Shown here: piece after piece, positions 26,753 through 35,643 of the stretch
How the letters are laid out: every line of letters begins with the position of its first letter
How positions within the stretch are numbered: position 1 is the stretch's first letter
NCBI GenBank assembly: GCA_016719885.1
Contig: JADJYF010000006.1
Span: 290,817 to 354,816 of the forward strand
Origin: Pseudomonadota bacterium
GTDB taxonomy: Bacteria > Pseudomonadota > Gammaproteobacteria > Ga0077536
Reading direction: 5' to 3'
Length of the DNA: 64,000 bases
Notes under the pieces: model-generated
Database searches by the model: none
What the model saw: the letters and a program-made list of their open reading frames with translations, nothing else
What the model was told of the DNA's origin: nothing
Position numbers and translations under genes: made by a program

Positions 26753-27991
26753 TTACAGCGTGATGCCGTCGATGGTGGCGACGGTATGCATGTCCTTGTC
26801 GCCACGACCGGACAGGTTGACCACGATGAATTGATCGCGCTTCATGTCGCGCGCCAGCTTGGCGGCATGGGCCAGCGCGTGACTCGATTCGAGCGCCGGA
26901 ATGATGCCCTCGGTACGCGTCAGGTGGCGGAACGCGGCCAGCGCTTCGGTATCGGTGATGGTCTCATATTGCGCGCGGCCGCTGTCCTTCAGCCACGCAT
27001 GCTCGGGACCGACGCCGGGATAATCGAGGCCGGCGGAAATCGAATGGGTCTCTTCGATCTGGCCGCACTCGTCCTGCATGAGGTAGGTGCGATTGCCGTG
27101 CAGCACGCCGGGACTGCCAGCCGACAGCGGCGCGGAATGGCGACCGGTGGCGACGCCATCGCCGCCTGCTTCGACGCCGATGAGCTTCACGTCCTTGTCG
27201 TTGATGAACGGGTAGAAGAGCCCGATGGCGTTCGAGCCGCCGCCGACGCAGGCCACCAGCGCATCGGGCAGACGGCCTTCGCGCTCGAGCGACTGCGCCC
27301 GCGTTTCGCGGCCGATGATGGCCTGGAAATCACGCACCATCGCCGGGTAGGGATGCGGGCCCGCCACCGTGCCGATGATGTAGAAGGTATCGTCGACATT
27401 GCTCACCCAGTCGCGCATCGCCTCGTTCAAGGCGTCCTTCAGGGTGCGCGAGCCGGACGACACGCCGACCACTTCGGCGCCCAGCATCTTCATGCGAAAC
27501 ACGTTCATGGACTGGCGCTTGATGTCATCGACGCCCATGTACACGCAGCAGCGCATGCCGAGGCGCGCGGCGATGGTGGCGGTGGCCACGCCATGCTGGC
27601 CGGCGCCGGTTTCGGCGATCACGCGCATCTTGCCCATGCGCTTGGCGAGCAGCGCCTGGCCGACGGTGTTGTTCACCTTGTGCGCGCCGGTGTGATTGAG
27701 ATCCTCGCGCTTCAGATAGATGCGCGCGCCGCCCAGTTCTTCCGACCAGCGCCGCGCGTAATACAGCGGCGACGGACGACCGACGTAATGGGTGAGATCG
27801 TCGTCGAGCTCGGCGAGAAACTCCGCATCGCCGAGATAGCGGTGATAGGCGGCCTCGAGTTCGGCCAAGGGTTCCATCAGGGTTTCGGCGACGAAGCGCC
27901 CGCCATAGGGACCGAAATGCCCGCGCGCATCGGGCAAGGAGGTTTCGTGGCCGATACCGGCCAGCGCGGTGAGATCAGGTTTCGCATTCAC
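26753..27991 (-). CDS. trpB: Tryptophan synthase beta subunit
   Basis: TrpB condenses indole with serine to form tryptophan using PLP. The 412-residue protein shows GHFGPYGGRFVAETLMEPL, the PLP lysine in LNHTGAHKVNNTVGQ, AETGAGQHGVATAT, VGGGSNAIGLFYPF and LESSHALAHA. I chose the GTG at 27991 (VNAKPDLTALAGIG) because GAGGTG stands 7 nt upstream; a TTG at 28009 is possible but lacks a good ribosome site. With the GTG start it overlaps the trpF end by 17 nt. Confidence 0.96.
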   Translation of the reverse strand: MNAKPDLTALAGIGHETSLPDARGHFGPYGGRFVAETLMEPLAELEAAYHRYLGDAEFLAELDDDLTHYVGRPSPLYYARRWSEELGGARIYLKREDLNHTGAHKVNNTVGQALLAKRMGKMRVIAETGAGQHGVATATIAARLGMRCCVYMGVDDIKRQSMNVFRMKMLGAEVVGVSSGSRTLKDALNEAMRDWVSNVDDTFYIIGTVAGPHPYPAMVRDFQAIIGRETRAQSLEREGRLPDALVACVGGGSNAIGLFYPFINDKDVKLIGVEAGGDGVATGRHSAPLSAGSPGVLHGNRTYLMQDECGQIEETHSISAGLDYPGVGPEHAWLKDSGRAQYETITDTEALAAFRHLTRTEGIIPALESSHALAHAAKLARDMKRDQFIVVNLSGRGDKDMHTVATIDGITL

Positions 27992-28604
27992 AGCGCTGCA
28001 CCTCGGCAATGAACAATCGCATCTTGTCGTGATCCTTGATTCCCTTGGCGGCTTCTATGCCGCCGCTGACGTCGACCGCGTAGGGCGCGGTGCTGCGTAT
28101 CGCCGCGCCGACATTGTCCGGCGTCAGGCCACCCGCCAATATGATCGGGCGTCGATGCTGCTGCGGCAGCAGGCGCCAGTCAAACGCCTTGCCGCTGCCG
28201 CCGTACAGCTTCTCGTCGAAAGTATCGAACAGCCACGCACTCGCCGCGGCGAAGCGCAGGCATTCGCCTGCGATATCCAGCTCCGGCCGCACTCGTATGG
28301 CCTTGATCCATGGTCGCGGCGTCTGGGCGCATTGTTCGGGCGTCTCGTCGCCATGGTATTGCACGACATCCAGGCCGACCGCGCGACAGGTGCTTTCAAT
28401 CTCGCCCGCCGCCGCGTTGACGAACAGCCCGACCTTGGTCACGAATGGCGGCAGTTCGCATGCGATGTCGCGTGCCTGGGCGACGCTCACGCAGCGCGGA
28501 CTCGGCGCATGGAACACGAAGCCCAGGGCATCGGCGCCGAGCGTCACCGCCGCCAGCGCGTCTTCGGCACGGGTGATGCCGCAAAACTTGATTCTGACGG
28601 ACAT
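27975..28604 (-). CDS. trpF: Phosphoribosylanthranilate isomerase
   Basis: TrpF performs the Amadori rearrangement of phosphoribosylanthranilate to CdRP in tryptophan synthesis. The 209-residue barrel starts MSVRIKFCGITRAEDALAAV with the catalytic Cys in KFCGIT. It also shows VGLFVN, VVQYHGDE, LFDTFDEKLYGGSGKAFDW (catalytic Asp), LAGGLTPDNV and DVSGGIE. The ATG at 28604 fits the family; in-frame codons upstream add seven unrelated residues. It is separate from trpC and lies upstream of trpBA. Confidence 0.97.
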   Translation of the reverse strand: MSVRIKFCGITRAEDALAAVTLGADALGFVFHAPSPRCVSVAQARDIACELPPFVTKVGLFVNAAAGEIESTCRAVGLDVVQYHGDETPEQCAQTPRPWIKAIRVRPELDIAGECLRFAAASAWLFDTFDEKLYGGSGKAFDWRLLPQQHRRPIILAGGLTPDNVGAAIRSTAPYAVDVSGGIEAAKGIKDHDKMRLFIAEVQRCECET

Positions 28605-28681
28605 GGGCGCGGTGTACGGACTCAAAAACGGCGAATCGCGGGATTATCCCATCTCAATACGCCGACAGGTAGCCGCGCGGT

Positions 28682-29491
28682 TCAATCGAAGGCGGGACCG
28701 TCGTAACAGGCGAGCACCGAACACTGCGTGGGCGGCGGCGGCAGACCGTAGTGCGGCGCATAACGCACGCCGGTCAGGTACAGGCCATCGGGCGGCGCGG
28801 TCATGCCGGCCAGGCGTCGATCCCGTGCCGCCAATACCTCTGCCACCCATTCCGGCGGCTGGCGGCCGCGTCCGACCTCGAGCAAGGTGCCGACGAAGTT
28901 GCGCACCATGTGTTGCAGGAAGGCATTGGCTTCGACACGGAACACGATACAGGGCGGCATCGCCAGCACCTCCAGCCGGTGCAGGGTGCGTACCGGGTGT
29001 TTGGCCTGGCAGCCCTGCGCGCGGAACGCGCTGAAATCGTGTTCGCCCAAAAGGTGACGGGCGGCGGCGGCCATCGCCGTCACGTCGAGCTCACGACACT
29101 CCCAACTCACCTTGCCGCGCCACAGCGCCGGCCGCGTGCGGCGGTTGCTGAGTATGTAGTCGTAGCTGCGCGCGTGCGCTGAAAAGCGGGCGTGAAAATC
29201 GTCGGGCACCGGCAAGGCCCACAGCACGCCGACATCAGCCGGCAGGTTGGCGTTGGCGCCGAGGATCCACGAGCGTGCGTTGCGTACCGCGTGGGTGTCG
29301 AAATGGATGACCTGGTAGGTGGCATGCACGCCGGTGTCGGTACGACCCGCGCAATGCACCGTGACAGGGTGGGCGGCGACCTGGCCGAGCGCCGCTTCGA
29401 CCACCGGCTGGACGGCGCGGATGCCGGCGGCCTGGGTCTGCCAGCCGCAGAATTCCGTTCCGTCGTACTCGATGCCAAGGGCGATGCGCAT
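28682..29491 (-). CDS. truA: tRNA pseudouridine(38-40) synthase
   Basis: TruA converts uridines 38-40 in the anticodon arm of many tRNAs to pseudouridine. The 269-residue protein starts MRIALGIEYDGTEFCGWQ and carries the catalytic aspartate in CAGRTDTGVHATYQV; RSYDYILSNR and LQHMVRNFVGTLLEVGRG are further family marks. A GTG three codons upstream (29500) is an alternative start; neither has a strong ribosome site. It lies between fimV and trpF as in Pseudomonas. Confidence 0.95.
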   Translation of the reverse strand: MRIALGIEYDGTEFCGWQTQAAGIRAVQPVVEAALGQVAAHPVTVHCAGRTDTGVHATYQVIHFDTHAVRNARSWILGANANLPADVGVLWALPVPDDFHARFSAHARSYDYILSNRRTRPALWRGKVSWECRELDVTAMAAAARHLLGEHDFSAFRAQGCQAKHPVRTLHRLEVLAMPPCIVFRVEANAFLQHMVRNFVGTLLEVGRGRQPPEWVAEVLAARDRRLAGMTAPPDGLYLTGVRYAPHYGLPPPPTQCSVLACYDGPAFD

Positions 29492-29539
29492 GGCCGTCAC
29501 GGGAAACCCTGCGCTCCGGCACGCCGCCGGAGCGCCGAC

Positions 29540-32500
29540 TCAGGGCTTGAGACGACCGAGCAGGGTCCTGGCTTCGGCCTGCTGCGCCGGCGTGCCTTCG
29601 ACCGCCACTTCGTCGAGGATGGAGCGCGCGCCGTCGGAGTCACCGAGTTCGATGTAGGCCTTGGCCAGGTTGAGCTTGGTGTCGGCCTCGTCAGCCGCGC
29701 TTTGCCGCTCGATGGTGTGATCGACCGGCATGACGATGGTTTGCGAAGCGCCGAGGTCGACCGGGTCGTCGCTCTCGATGTCCAGCGAATCGAGTGACAA
29801 GGTCTCCAGGTGACTGTTGTCACCCGGCTTGCCGAGCGCTTCGTCCAGTTCCAGCGTGAGTTCGTCCAGCGCTCCGTCGTTGTCGCCCCCGGACGCCAGG
29901 TTGAGGCCGGCACCGCGCAGCGCGGTCGCACTCGCCATGTCGACGGTCTCGTCGCCAGCGATGGAATCAATTTCAGCGGTGCCATCGAGATCGAAATCCA
30001 GGTCGCCGTCGAGCGACAAATCATCGTCGCCGTCCAGGGCGATGGCATCGAGTTCATCGCCCTTCAGCGACAACTCCCCATCGAGTCTGGAACTCGCGCC
30101 CATGGTGATCTCGAGATCGCCGCCCTCGCCTTCCGCTTCGCTGATGTCGAAGGCATTGTTCAATTCGTCGGCGCCCGCGGCGATGTCGAAATCGAGCTCC
30201 GAACTGCCGCCGCCGGCGGTCAGGTCGAGGTCGAGGCCGCTGGCCTTGGCAGCCGACGGCAATTCCATTTCGACCGTCGGATGGTCTTCGATGTCGAGAC
30301 CGCCGATGTCGAATTCGAGGTCGTCGTTGCCGGCGCCCGCCGCCAGGTTGCCGCCCGTGATATCGAGGATGTCGTCTTCGTCGATGTCGTCCTTGGTGAA
30401 GACCGGCGCGACCGTATCGCTGATATCGAAAGTCGAAGCCTCGGGCGCCGCCGGCGCGGCTTCGAGTTCGGCGTCGAGATCGAAATCCAGCGCACCCGCA
30501 TCCGGCTCGGCGTCCACCGCCTGAACGTTCGACGCCACGCCCGAAGACGTGACGTTCAAAAGATCGAGGTCGTCGACCATCGACACGTCGCCGGTCTTGG
30601 TCACGTCGAGCAGATCGCTGCCGCCACCGCTCAAGTCGAGGAAATCACTGTCGCTGGCCGTGTCGGCCGCACCGCCGGTGATGTCGAGCAGGTCGCCGCC
30701 GACGTCTCCGCCGGTGATGTCGAGCAGCTCGTTGCCTTCGCCCGCGCCTTCGGTGATGTCGAAAACGCCGCTCGCGCCGATGTCGAACTGGGCTTCGTCC
30801 TGACCGCCGGTCAGGTCGAGCATGCTGCCCATGTCACCGGTCTCGGCGAGTTCGGACGTCGCCGTGAGATCGACGAACTCGCCGTCGGCGCTGCCGCCGT
30901 CTTCGGCTGTCAAATCGAGCACGTTGTTGGTGCCGGTGTCGGTCGCTTCACCGACCAGGTCGAAATCCACCGCGCCCTCGTGGCCGCCCGGTGCATGGGT
31001 GAGCGTTGCCTCGGTGGCATCGGCATCGCTGCCGGTGATGTCGACGAAGGCGCTGGAGGCCGGCAACAGGGTCGCCGCCAATGCGCCGCCTTCGGCGAAC
31101 AGGGCGCGCTCGGGAGACATTTCGGCCCACATCGCCAATGCGCTTTCCCACAAGGGATGGTTGTCGCCGACCGCATCGTGGAGTTCGCGCGCGGCGTTTT
31201 CATAGGCCACGCGGTCGTTGGACGAGTAATACACCTCGAGCAGTCGCAGCTTGTACTCGTGGCGATTCGGATACTGCGCAATGACGCGCTTGACCAGCTC
31301 TTCGGCCTGGTCGAAACGCTCGTAGGCGAGATAGACGTTCACTTCCTCCAGCGGGTCGCTCTCGGGCGCGCCCGGCTGCACGGTGGCGTCGCTCGCGGCA
31401 TCCACGACCGTGGCATTGGGATCGAAGGCCGGCAGGCTCGGCGTGGTGGCCAGCGGGTCGAAATTGGTCGGCGTTTCGGTACGGTCGTCCGCCGCCGCCT
31501 GGGTCGAGGCCTGGGTGACGTCTTCGCTACCCACCGCGGGAGTGGTGCTCAAGGGCACGGCCACCGACTCGGCCGCTTCGCCGCGCCCTTTCAACACCGT
31601 GCGTGCAATGACCGCACCGATACCAATGAGGGCCAGCAGCGCGAGACCGATCACGCCCAGCGCACCGCCCGGCACCATCTCGGCGATGGCGGGCGGCACC
31701 AGGCTGGCCGGGAAACCGGGCGCGTTCGGCGCGCTTGCCGGCAGGTCGATTTCGGGTTCTTTCTCGGCGCTCGCCGCCGCCGGCTCGGCAGGCTTGGCGG
31801 CTTCCGGTTCCGCGGCGGATTTACCGCCGTCGACATCGATTTCGGGCTCGGCCTCGGGCGCCGCGGGCGTTTCGGTGGCCGCCGTGGCGGCCGGGGTTTC
31901 GCTGGCAGCCGGGGTTTCGGCCGGCGTCTCGGGTACGACTTCGGTGGTGGCGGCCGGCGTTTCGGCCGCGGGCTTTTGCTCTTCGGCGGGCGCGGCGCCG
32001 GTGGCGGTGCCTTCGGCCGGCTTGCCCAGTTCGCCCGGCTTGACGCCGAGCTCGGCCAGACGCGCCTGCAGCGCGGCCAGCTCCTGGTCCTTGATGTTCA
32101 CCTGCCGCTGCAGGATGTTGATGATTTCTTCCGCTTCCGACAGGCGGTCCTTCAGATCGCCCGCCTGCTGCGTGGTCGAATCGAGCGCCTCGTCCTGCAC
32201 GAGCTTGGCGTCGCCCGCGGCGGTGCCGGTGGCGCCGGGTTTGCCGGCTTTGCCATCGGCCGCGCCGGCGGCGCTGCCGCCCGGCGCCACCAGTTCGAGC
32301 TTGGCCGCGGAATCGCCGGCCGCGGCAGCGGCGGGTTCGCTGGGCTCAGGCGCGGGCGCGACAGCCGCGGCGGCGGCCGGCGTGCCCAGCGGCTGGGCGG
32401 CGGGCGCTGCGCCCGCGTGCTGCCGGTACTCCTCCCACAGCTGGTGCTGGTGACGGATCTCGGCGGCCGCTTCCTTGGCCGACACCGAGCGGATGGCGGC

Positions 32501-33250
32501 GTCGTCCGGCACGTGAAGAACGGCGCCACGGCGCAGCATGTTGACGTTGCCGTTGCGGAACGCTTCGGGGTTCTGGCGCAGGATGGCCAGCATCATCTGC
32601 TGGATGGAAACCGAATCGTCGGTGCGGGCGCTGCGCGCCAACGACCACAGGGTGTCGCCGGCACCGACCGGGCCGAGTTCGCCGCTCGCGGCGGCGCGCG
32701 GAGCGGGCGCCGCGGAGGCAGGGGCTGCGGCACGCGCGACAGGTGCCGCGGAGCCGCTCGGCGGCGCGACCGGCGCGGTGGTCGGCCTCACCGGCGCCGG
32801 CATGGCCGCGGCGCGCGGCGCGGCAGCGGCCGGTGCCGCCATGCGGCGATTGGGATCATAGAGCGGCGGGTCCAGCAGCACGGTGTACTCGCGCAGCAGG
32901 CGGCCGTTGGCCCAGTTGAGTTCGAGCAGGAAATTCAGGAACGGCTCGCGTATCGCGTCTTTCGACGTGACGGCGATGTAGTCCTTGCCATCCTGCGTGT
33001 CGGAGACCGAAAACTTGAGTTGGAACAGAGCCGCTGCGCGCTCTATGCCGGCACGATGGAATTGTTCCTCGCCCGCCAGCCCGACGGTCAAGGCATCGAA
33101 GTCCTCGGCCTTGGCGCCGAGCACTTCGATGCGTCCTTTGAACGGTTCGTTGAGGGCCGAAGTGGCCTCCAAAGGTCCCAGGCCCAGCGCAAAAGCCACA
33201 CGGCTCGCCAGAGCGCACAGCAAGAAGGCGACGGCTCGATTCCGTAGCAT
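29540..33250 (-). CDS. fimV: FimV/HubP family polar hub protein
   Basis: A 1236-residue protein. It has a signal peptide (MLRNRAVAFLLCALASRVAF), a conserved periplasmic N-terminal domain, and a LysM domain (GDTLWSLARSARTDD to NMLRRGAVLHVPDD, near residues 200-250). A coiled coil follows (LKDRLSEAEEIINILQRQVN), then an Ala/Pro/Glu-rich linker, a transmembrane helix (GALGVIGLALLALIGIGAVI) and a TPR (AYERFDQAEELVKRVI). A very acidic repeat region comes next, and a C-terminal FimV motif (LNLAKAYIELGDSDGARSIL) ends it. FimV organises type IV pilus function and the cell pole. I start at the second ATG (33250), 9 nt after AAGGA. The acidic region has about eight degenerate DITGG-like repeats. Confidence 0.95.
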   Translation of the reverse strand: MLRNRAVAFLLCALASRVAFALGLGPLEATSALNEPFKGRIEVLGAKAEDFDALTVGLAGEEQFHRAGIERAAALFQLKFSVSDTQDGKDYIAVTSKDAIREPFLNFLLELNWANGRLLREYTVLLDPPLYDPNRRMAAPAAAAPRAAAMPAPVRPTTAPVAPPSGSAAPVARAAAPASAAPAPRAAASGELGPVGAGDTLWSLARSARTDDSVSIQQMMLAILRQNPEAFRNGNVNMLRRGAVLHVPDDAAIRSVSAKEAAAEIRHQHQLWEEYRQHAGAAPAAQPLGTPAAAAAVAPAPEPSEPAAAAAGDSAAKLELVAPGGSAAGAADGKAGKPGATGTAAGDAKLVQDEALDSTTQQAGDLKDRLSEAEEIINILQRQVNIKDQELAALQARLAELGVKPGELGKPAEGTATGAAPAEEQKPAAETPAATTEVVPETPAETPAASETPAATAATETPAAPEAEPEIDVDGGKSAAEPEAAKPAEPAAASAEKEPEIDLPASAPNAPGFPASLVPPAIAEMVPGGALGVIGLALLALIGIGAVIARTVLKGRGEAAESVAVPLSTTPAVGSEDVTQASTQAAADDRTETPTNFDPLATTPSLPAFDPNATVVDAASDATVQPGAPESDPLEEVNVYLAYERFDQAEELVKRVIAQYPNRHEYKLRLLEVYYSSNDRVAYENAARELHDAVGDNHPLWESALAMWAEMSPERALFAEGGALAATLLPASSAFVDITGSDADATEATLTHAPGGHEGAVDFDLVGEATDTGTNNVLDLTAEDGGSADGEFVDLTATSELAETGDMGSMLDLTGGQDEAQFDIGASGVFDITEGAGEGNELLDITGGDVGGDLLDITGGAADTASDSDFLDLSGGGSDLLDVTKTGDVSMVDDLDLLNVTSSGVASNVQAVDAEPDAGALDFDLDAELEAAPAAPEASTFDISDTVAPVFTKDDIDEDDILDITGGNLAAGAGNDDLEFDIGGLDIEDHPTVEMELPSAAKASGLDLDLTAGGGSSELDFDIAAGADELNNAFDISEAEGEGGDLEITMGASSRLDGELSLKGDELDAIALDGDDDLSLDGDLDFDLDGTAEIDSIAGDETVDMASATALRGAGLNLASGGDNDGALDELTLELDEALGKPGDNSHLETLSLDSLDIESDDPVDLGASQTIVMPVDHTIERQSAADEADTKLNLAKAYIELGDSDGARSILDEVAVEGTPAQQAEARTLLGRLKP

Positions 33251-33390
33251 GGACGTCATTCCTTAGTCGGTTTCCCCACGATGGAAAAAGCACCCGCGTG
33301 GCGGCATGCGCACAGCGCCGTATGCCCTACTCACCCGGCAGCATGTCCCAAAGCTTCTAAGATTCTTTATAAATCGTGAGTAACTATAGC

Positions 33391-34413
33391 TTACAAATGA
33401 CTTTTTACCAACATCTCCGCGATCTGGATGCTGTTCAGGGCGGCGCCCTTTCGAACATTGTCCGAGACCACCCACAGGTTGATACCCCGCGGATGGGAGA
33501 TGTCCTCGCGAATTCGCCCGACAAACACCGGATCCTGGTTGGCCGCCTCGGTCACGGCAGTCGGGTAGCCGCCGTTCTCGTGCCGGTCGATGACCGTCAC
33601 GCCGGGCGCCTTTTCGAGCAGGGCGCGGACTTCGGCGGCACTGATCTTGGCGCGGGTTTCGATGTGCACGGCCTCTGAGTGCCCGTAGAACACCGGCACG
33701 CGCACCGCGGTCGGATTCACCTGGATGCTGTCGTCACCCATGATCTTGCGGGTCTCCCACACCATCTTCATTTCTTCCTTGGTGTAGCCGTTGTCCATGA
33801 ACACGTCGATGTGCGGCAACACGTTGAAAGCGATCTGCTTCGGATAGACCTCGGCCTCGATGGGCTTGGCATTGAGTAGCGCCGCGGTCTGGTTGGCGAG
33901 TTCGGTGATGGCCTCCTTGCCGGTGCCCGACACTGCCTGGTAGGTACAGACGTTGATGCGCTCGATGCCCACCGCGTCATGGATCGGTTTCAAAGCCACC
34001 AACATTTGAATGGTCGAGCAATTCGGGTTGGCGATGATGTTGCGGTTCTTGTACTGGGCGAGCGCGCCCGGGTTGACCTCCGGCACGATCAGCGGGATGT
34101 CGTCGTCGTAGCGGAACTGCGAGGTGTTGTCGATCACCACGCAGCCGGCCGCTCCTGCACGCGGCGCGTGGATCGCGGACACCGAGGCGCCCGGCGAGAA
34201 CAGGCCGATTTGCACCTTGCTGAAATCGAACGTATCCAGATCCTGGACCACCAGCATGCGGTCGCCGAAGGCGACGCGCGAACCGGCGGAGCGCGCGCTG
34301 GCCACGGCATGGACTTCACCGACCGGGAAATTGCGCTGGTGCAGGATCGCCAGCATGGTTTCGCCGACGGCGCCGGTGGCGCCGACGACCGCGACGTCGT
34401 ACTTCTTGCTCAT
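33391..34413 (-). CDS. asd: Aspartate-semialdehyde dehydrogenase
   Basis: Asd reduces aspartyl phosphate to aspartate semialdehyde, the branch point to lysine/DAP, threonine and methionine. The 340-residue protein has the NADP loop VAVVGATGAVGETMLAIL, the catalytic cysteine in ANPNCSTIQMLVAL, TYQAVSGTGKEA and the C-terminal catalytic His region RVPVFYGHSEAVHIE. It lies between leuB and fimV, as in Pseudomonas. An AT-rich 140-base gap separates it from fimV, where the fimV promoter probably is. Confidence 0.97.
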   Translation of the reverse strand: MSKKYDVAVVGATGAVGETMLAILHQRNFPVGEVHAVASARSAGSRVAFGDRMLVVQDLDTFDFSKVQIGLFSPGASVSAIHAPRAGAAGCVVIDNTSQFRYDDDIPLIVPEVNPGALAQYKNRNIIANPNCSTIQMLVALKPIHDAVGIERINVCTYQAVSGTGKEAITELANQTAALLNAKPIEAEVYPKQIAFNVLPHIDVFMDNGYTKEEMKMVWETRKIMGDDSIQVNPTAVRVPVFYGHSEAVHIETRAKISAAEVRALLEKAPGVTVIDRHENGGYPTAVTEAANQDPVFVGRIREDISHPRGINLWVVSDNVRKGAALNSIQIAEMLVKSHL

Positions 34414-34441
34414 GTTTGCTGTCCGTTAATCCTGTTGCACG

Positions 34442-35518
34442 CTATTGCAGGGCGGCGATGACCGCCGCGCCCATTTCCCGGGTGCCGACCGTGCGGCAGC
34501 CGGCAGTGGCGATATCGGCCGTGCGCAGCCCCTGCTCCAGCACGCGCGATACCGCGGCCTCGACCTTGTCGGCGAGCGCCGCCTCGTTGAGGGTGTAGCG
34601 CATCATCATGCTCGCCGACAGGATGGTGGCGAGCGGATTGGCGACATTCTTGCCGGCGATGTCCGGCGCCGAGCCATGGATCGGCTCGTACATGCCCTTG
34701 TTCTGCGCGTTCAAGGACGCCGAGGGCAACATGCCGATAGAGCCGGTCAGCATCGAGGCGAGATCCGAGAGGATGTCGCCGAACATGTTGTCGGTGACCA
34801 GCACGTCGAACTGCTTGGGCGCGCGCACCAGTTGCATGGCGGCGTTGTCGACATACATGTGCGAGACCTCGACGTCGGGATATTCGCTCGACATGTTTTG
34901 CACGATTTCACGCCACAGTTCGGTGACTTCCAGCACATTGGCCTTGTCCACCGAACACAGTTTGCGATTGCGCTGACGCGCCACTTCGAAGCCACGCCGC
35001 GCGATGCGCGAGATCTCGTCCTCGGTGTAGGCCAGGGTGTTATAGCCTCGGCGTTTGCCGTCGGCGCTGGTCTCGATGCCGCGCGGCTGACCGAAATAAA
35101 TGCCGCTGGTCAATTCGCGAATGATCATGATGTCGAGGCCCGACACCACTTCAGGCTTCAAGGTCGACGCGTCGGCCAACGCCGGGAACAGCACCGCCGG
35201 GCGCAGATTGCAGAACAGGTCGAGTTCCGAGCGCAGCTTCAACAGACCACGCTCCGGGCGGATGGCACGCTCGACCTTGTCCCACTTGGGCCCGCCCACG
35301 GCGCCGAGCAGAATGGCATCGGCAGCGCGCGCACGGTCAAGCGTCACATCGGGCAGCGCGGTGCCATGGGCATCGATCGCGCAGCCACCCATCAATGCAT
35401 GTTCGGTCTCGCAGTTGAAACCGAAGCGGCTGCGCAGGGCGTTGATGACGTCCTCGGCCGCGCCGACGATTTCAGGACCGATGCCGTCCCCCGCGATGAG
35501 GAGAATCTTGTGCGTCAT
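34442..35518 (-). CDS. leuB: 3-isopropylmalate dehydrogenase
   Basis: LeuB oxidatively decarboxylates 3-isopropylmalate in leucine synthesis. The 358-residue protein starts MTHKILLIAGDGIGPEIVG. It shows LLGAVGGPKWD, RPERGLLKLRSELDLFCNLR (substrate arginines), IIRELTSGIYFG, DKANVLEVTELWREIV, TDNMFGDILSDLASMLTGS and GSAPDIAGKNVANPLATILS. The ATG at 35518 is the family start; the longer frame is not similar. It diverges from dapC; leuC and leuD are not in the window. Confidence 0.98.
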   Translation of the reverse strand: MTHKILLIAGDGIGPEIVGAAEDVINALRSRFGFNCETEHALMGGCAIDAHGTALPDVTLDRARAADAILLGAVGGPKWDKVERAIRPERGLLKLRSELDLFCNLRPAVLFPALADASTLKPEVVSGLDIMIIRELTSGIYFGQPRGIETSADGKRRGYNTLAYTEDEISRIARRGFEVARQRNRKLCSVDKANVLEVTELWREIVQNMSSEYPDVEVSHMYVDNAAMQLVRAPKQFDVLVTDNMFGDILSDLASMLTGSIGMLPSASLNAQNKGMYEPIHGSAPDIAGKNVANPLATILSASMMMRYTLNEAALADKVEAAVSRVLEQGLRTADIATAGCRTVGTREMGAAVIAALQ

Positions 35519-35643
35519 AGCTCTGTTCCGAGGCGAAAAAAGGCCGCAAGGATACAGCAAGAGCGGAGCGCCTTGAACCACGCCAAATGCCGCGCACCTT
35601 TCCGGTTATACTCCGCCGCTCCACGGCAGCCAGCCCCTAGCCC

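Noticed and set aside
29810..33247. A 1145-residue open frame on the plus strand opposite fimV
   Set aside because: It is the antisense shadow of the FimV frame in high-GC DNA; it has low-complexity Arg/Val/Gly composition and no family motif, while the minus strand has clear FimV domains.
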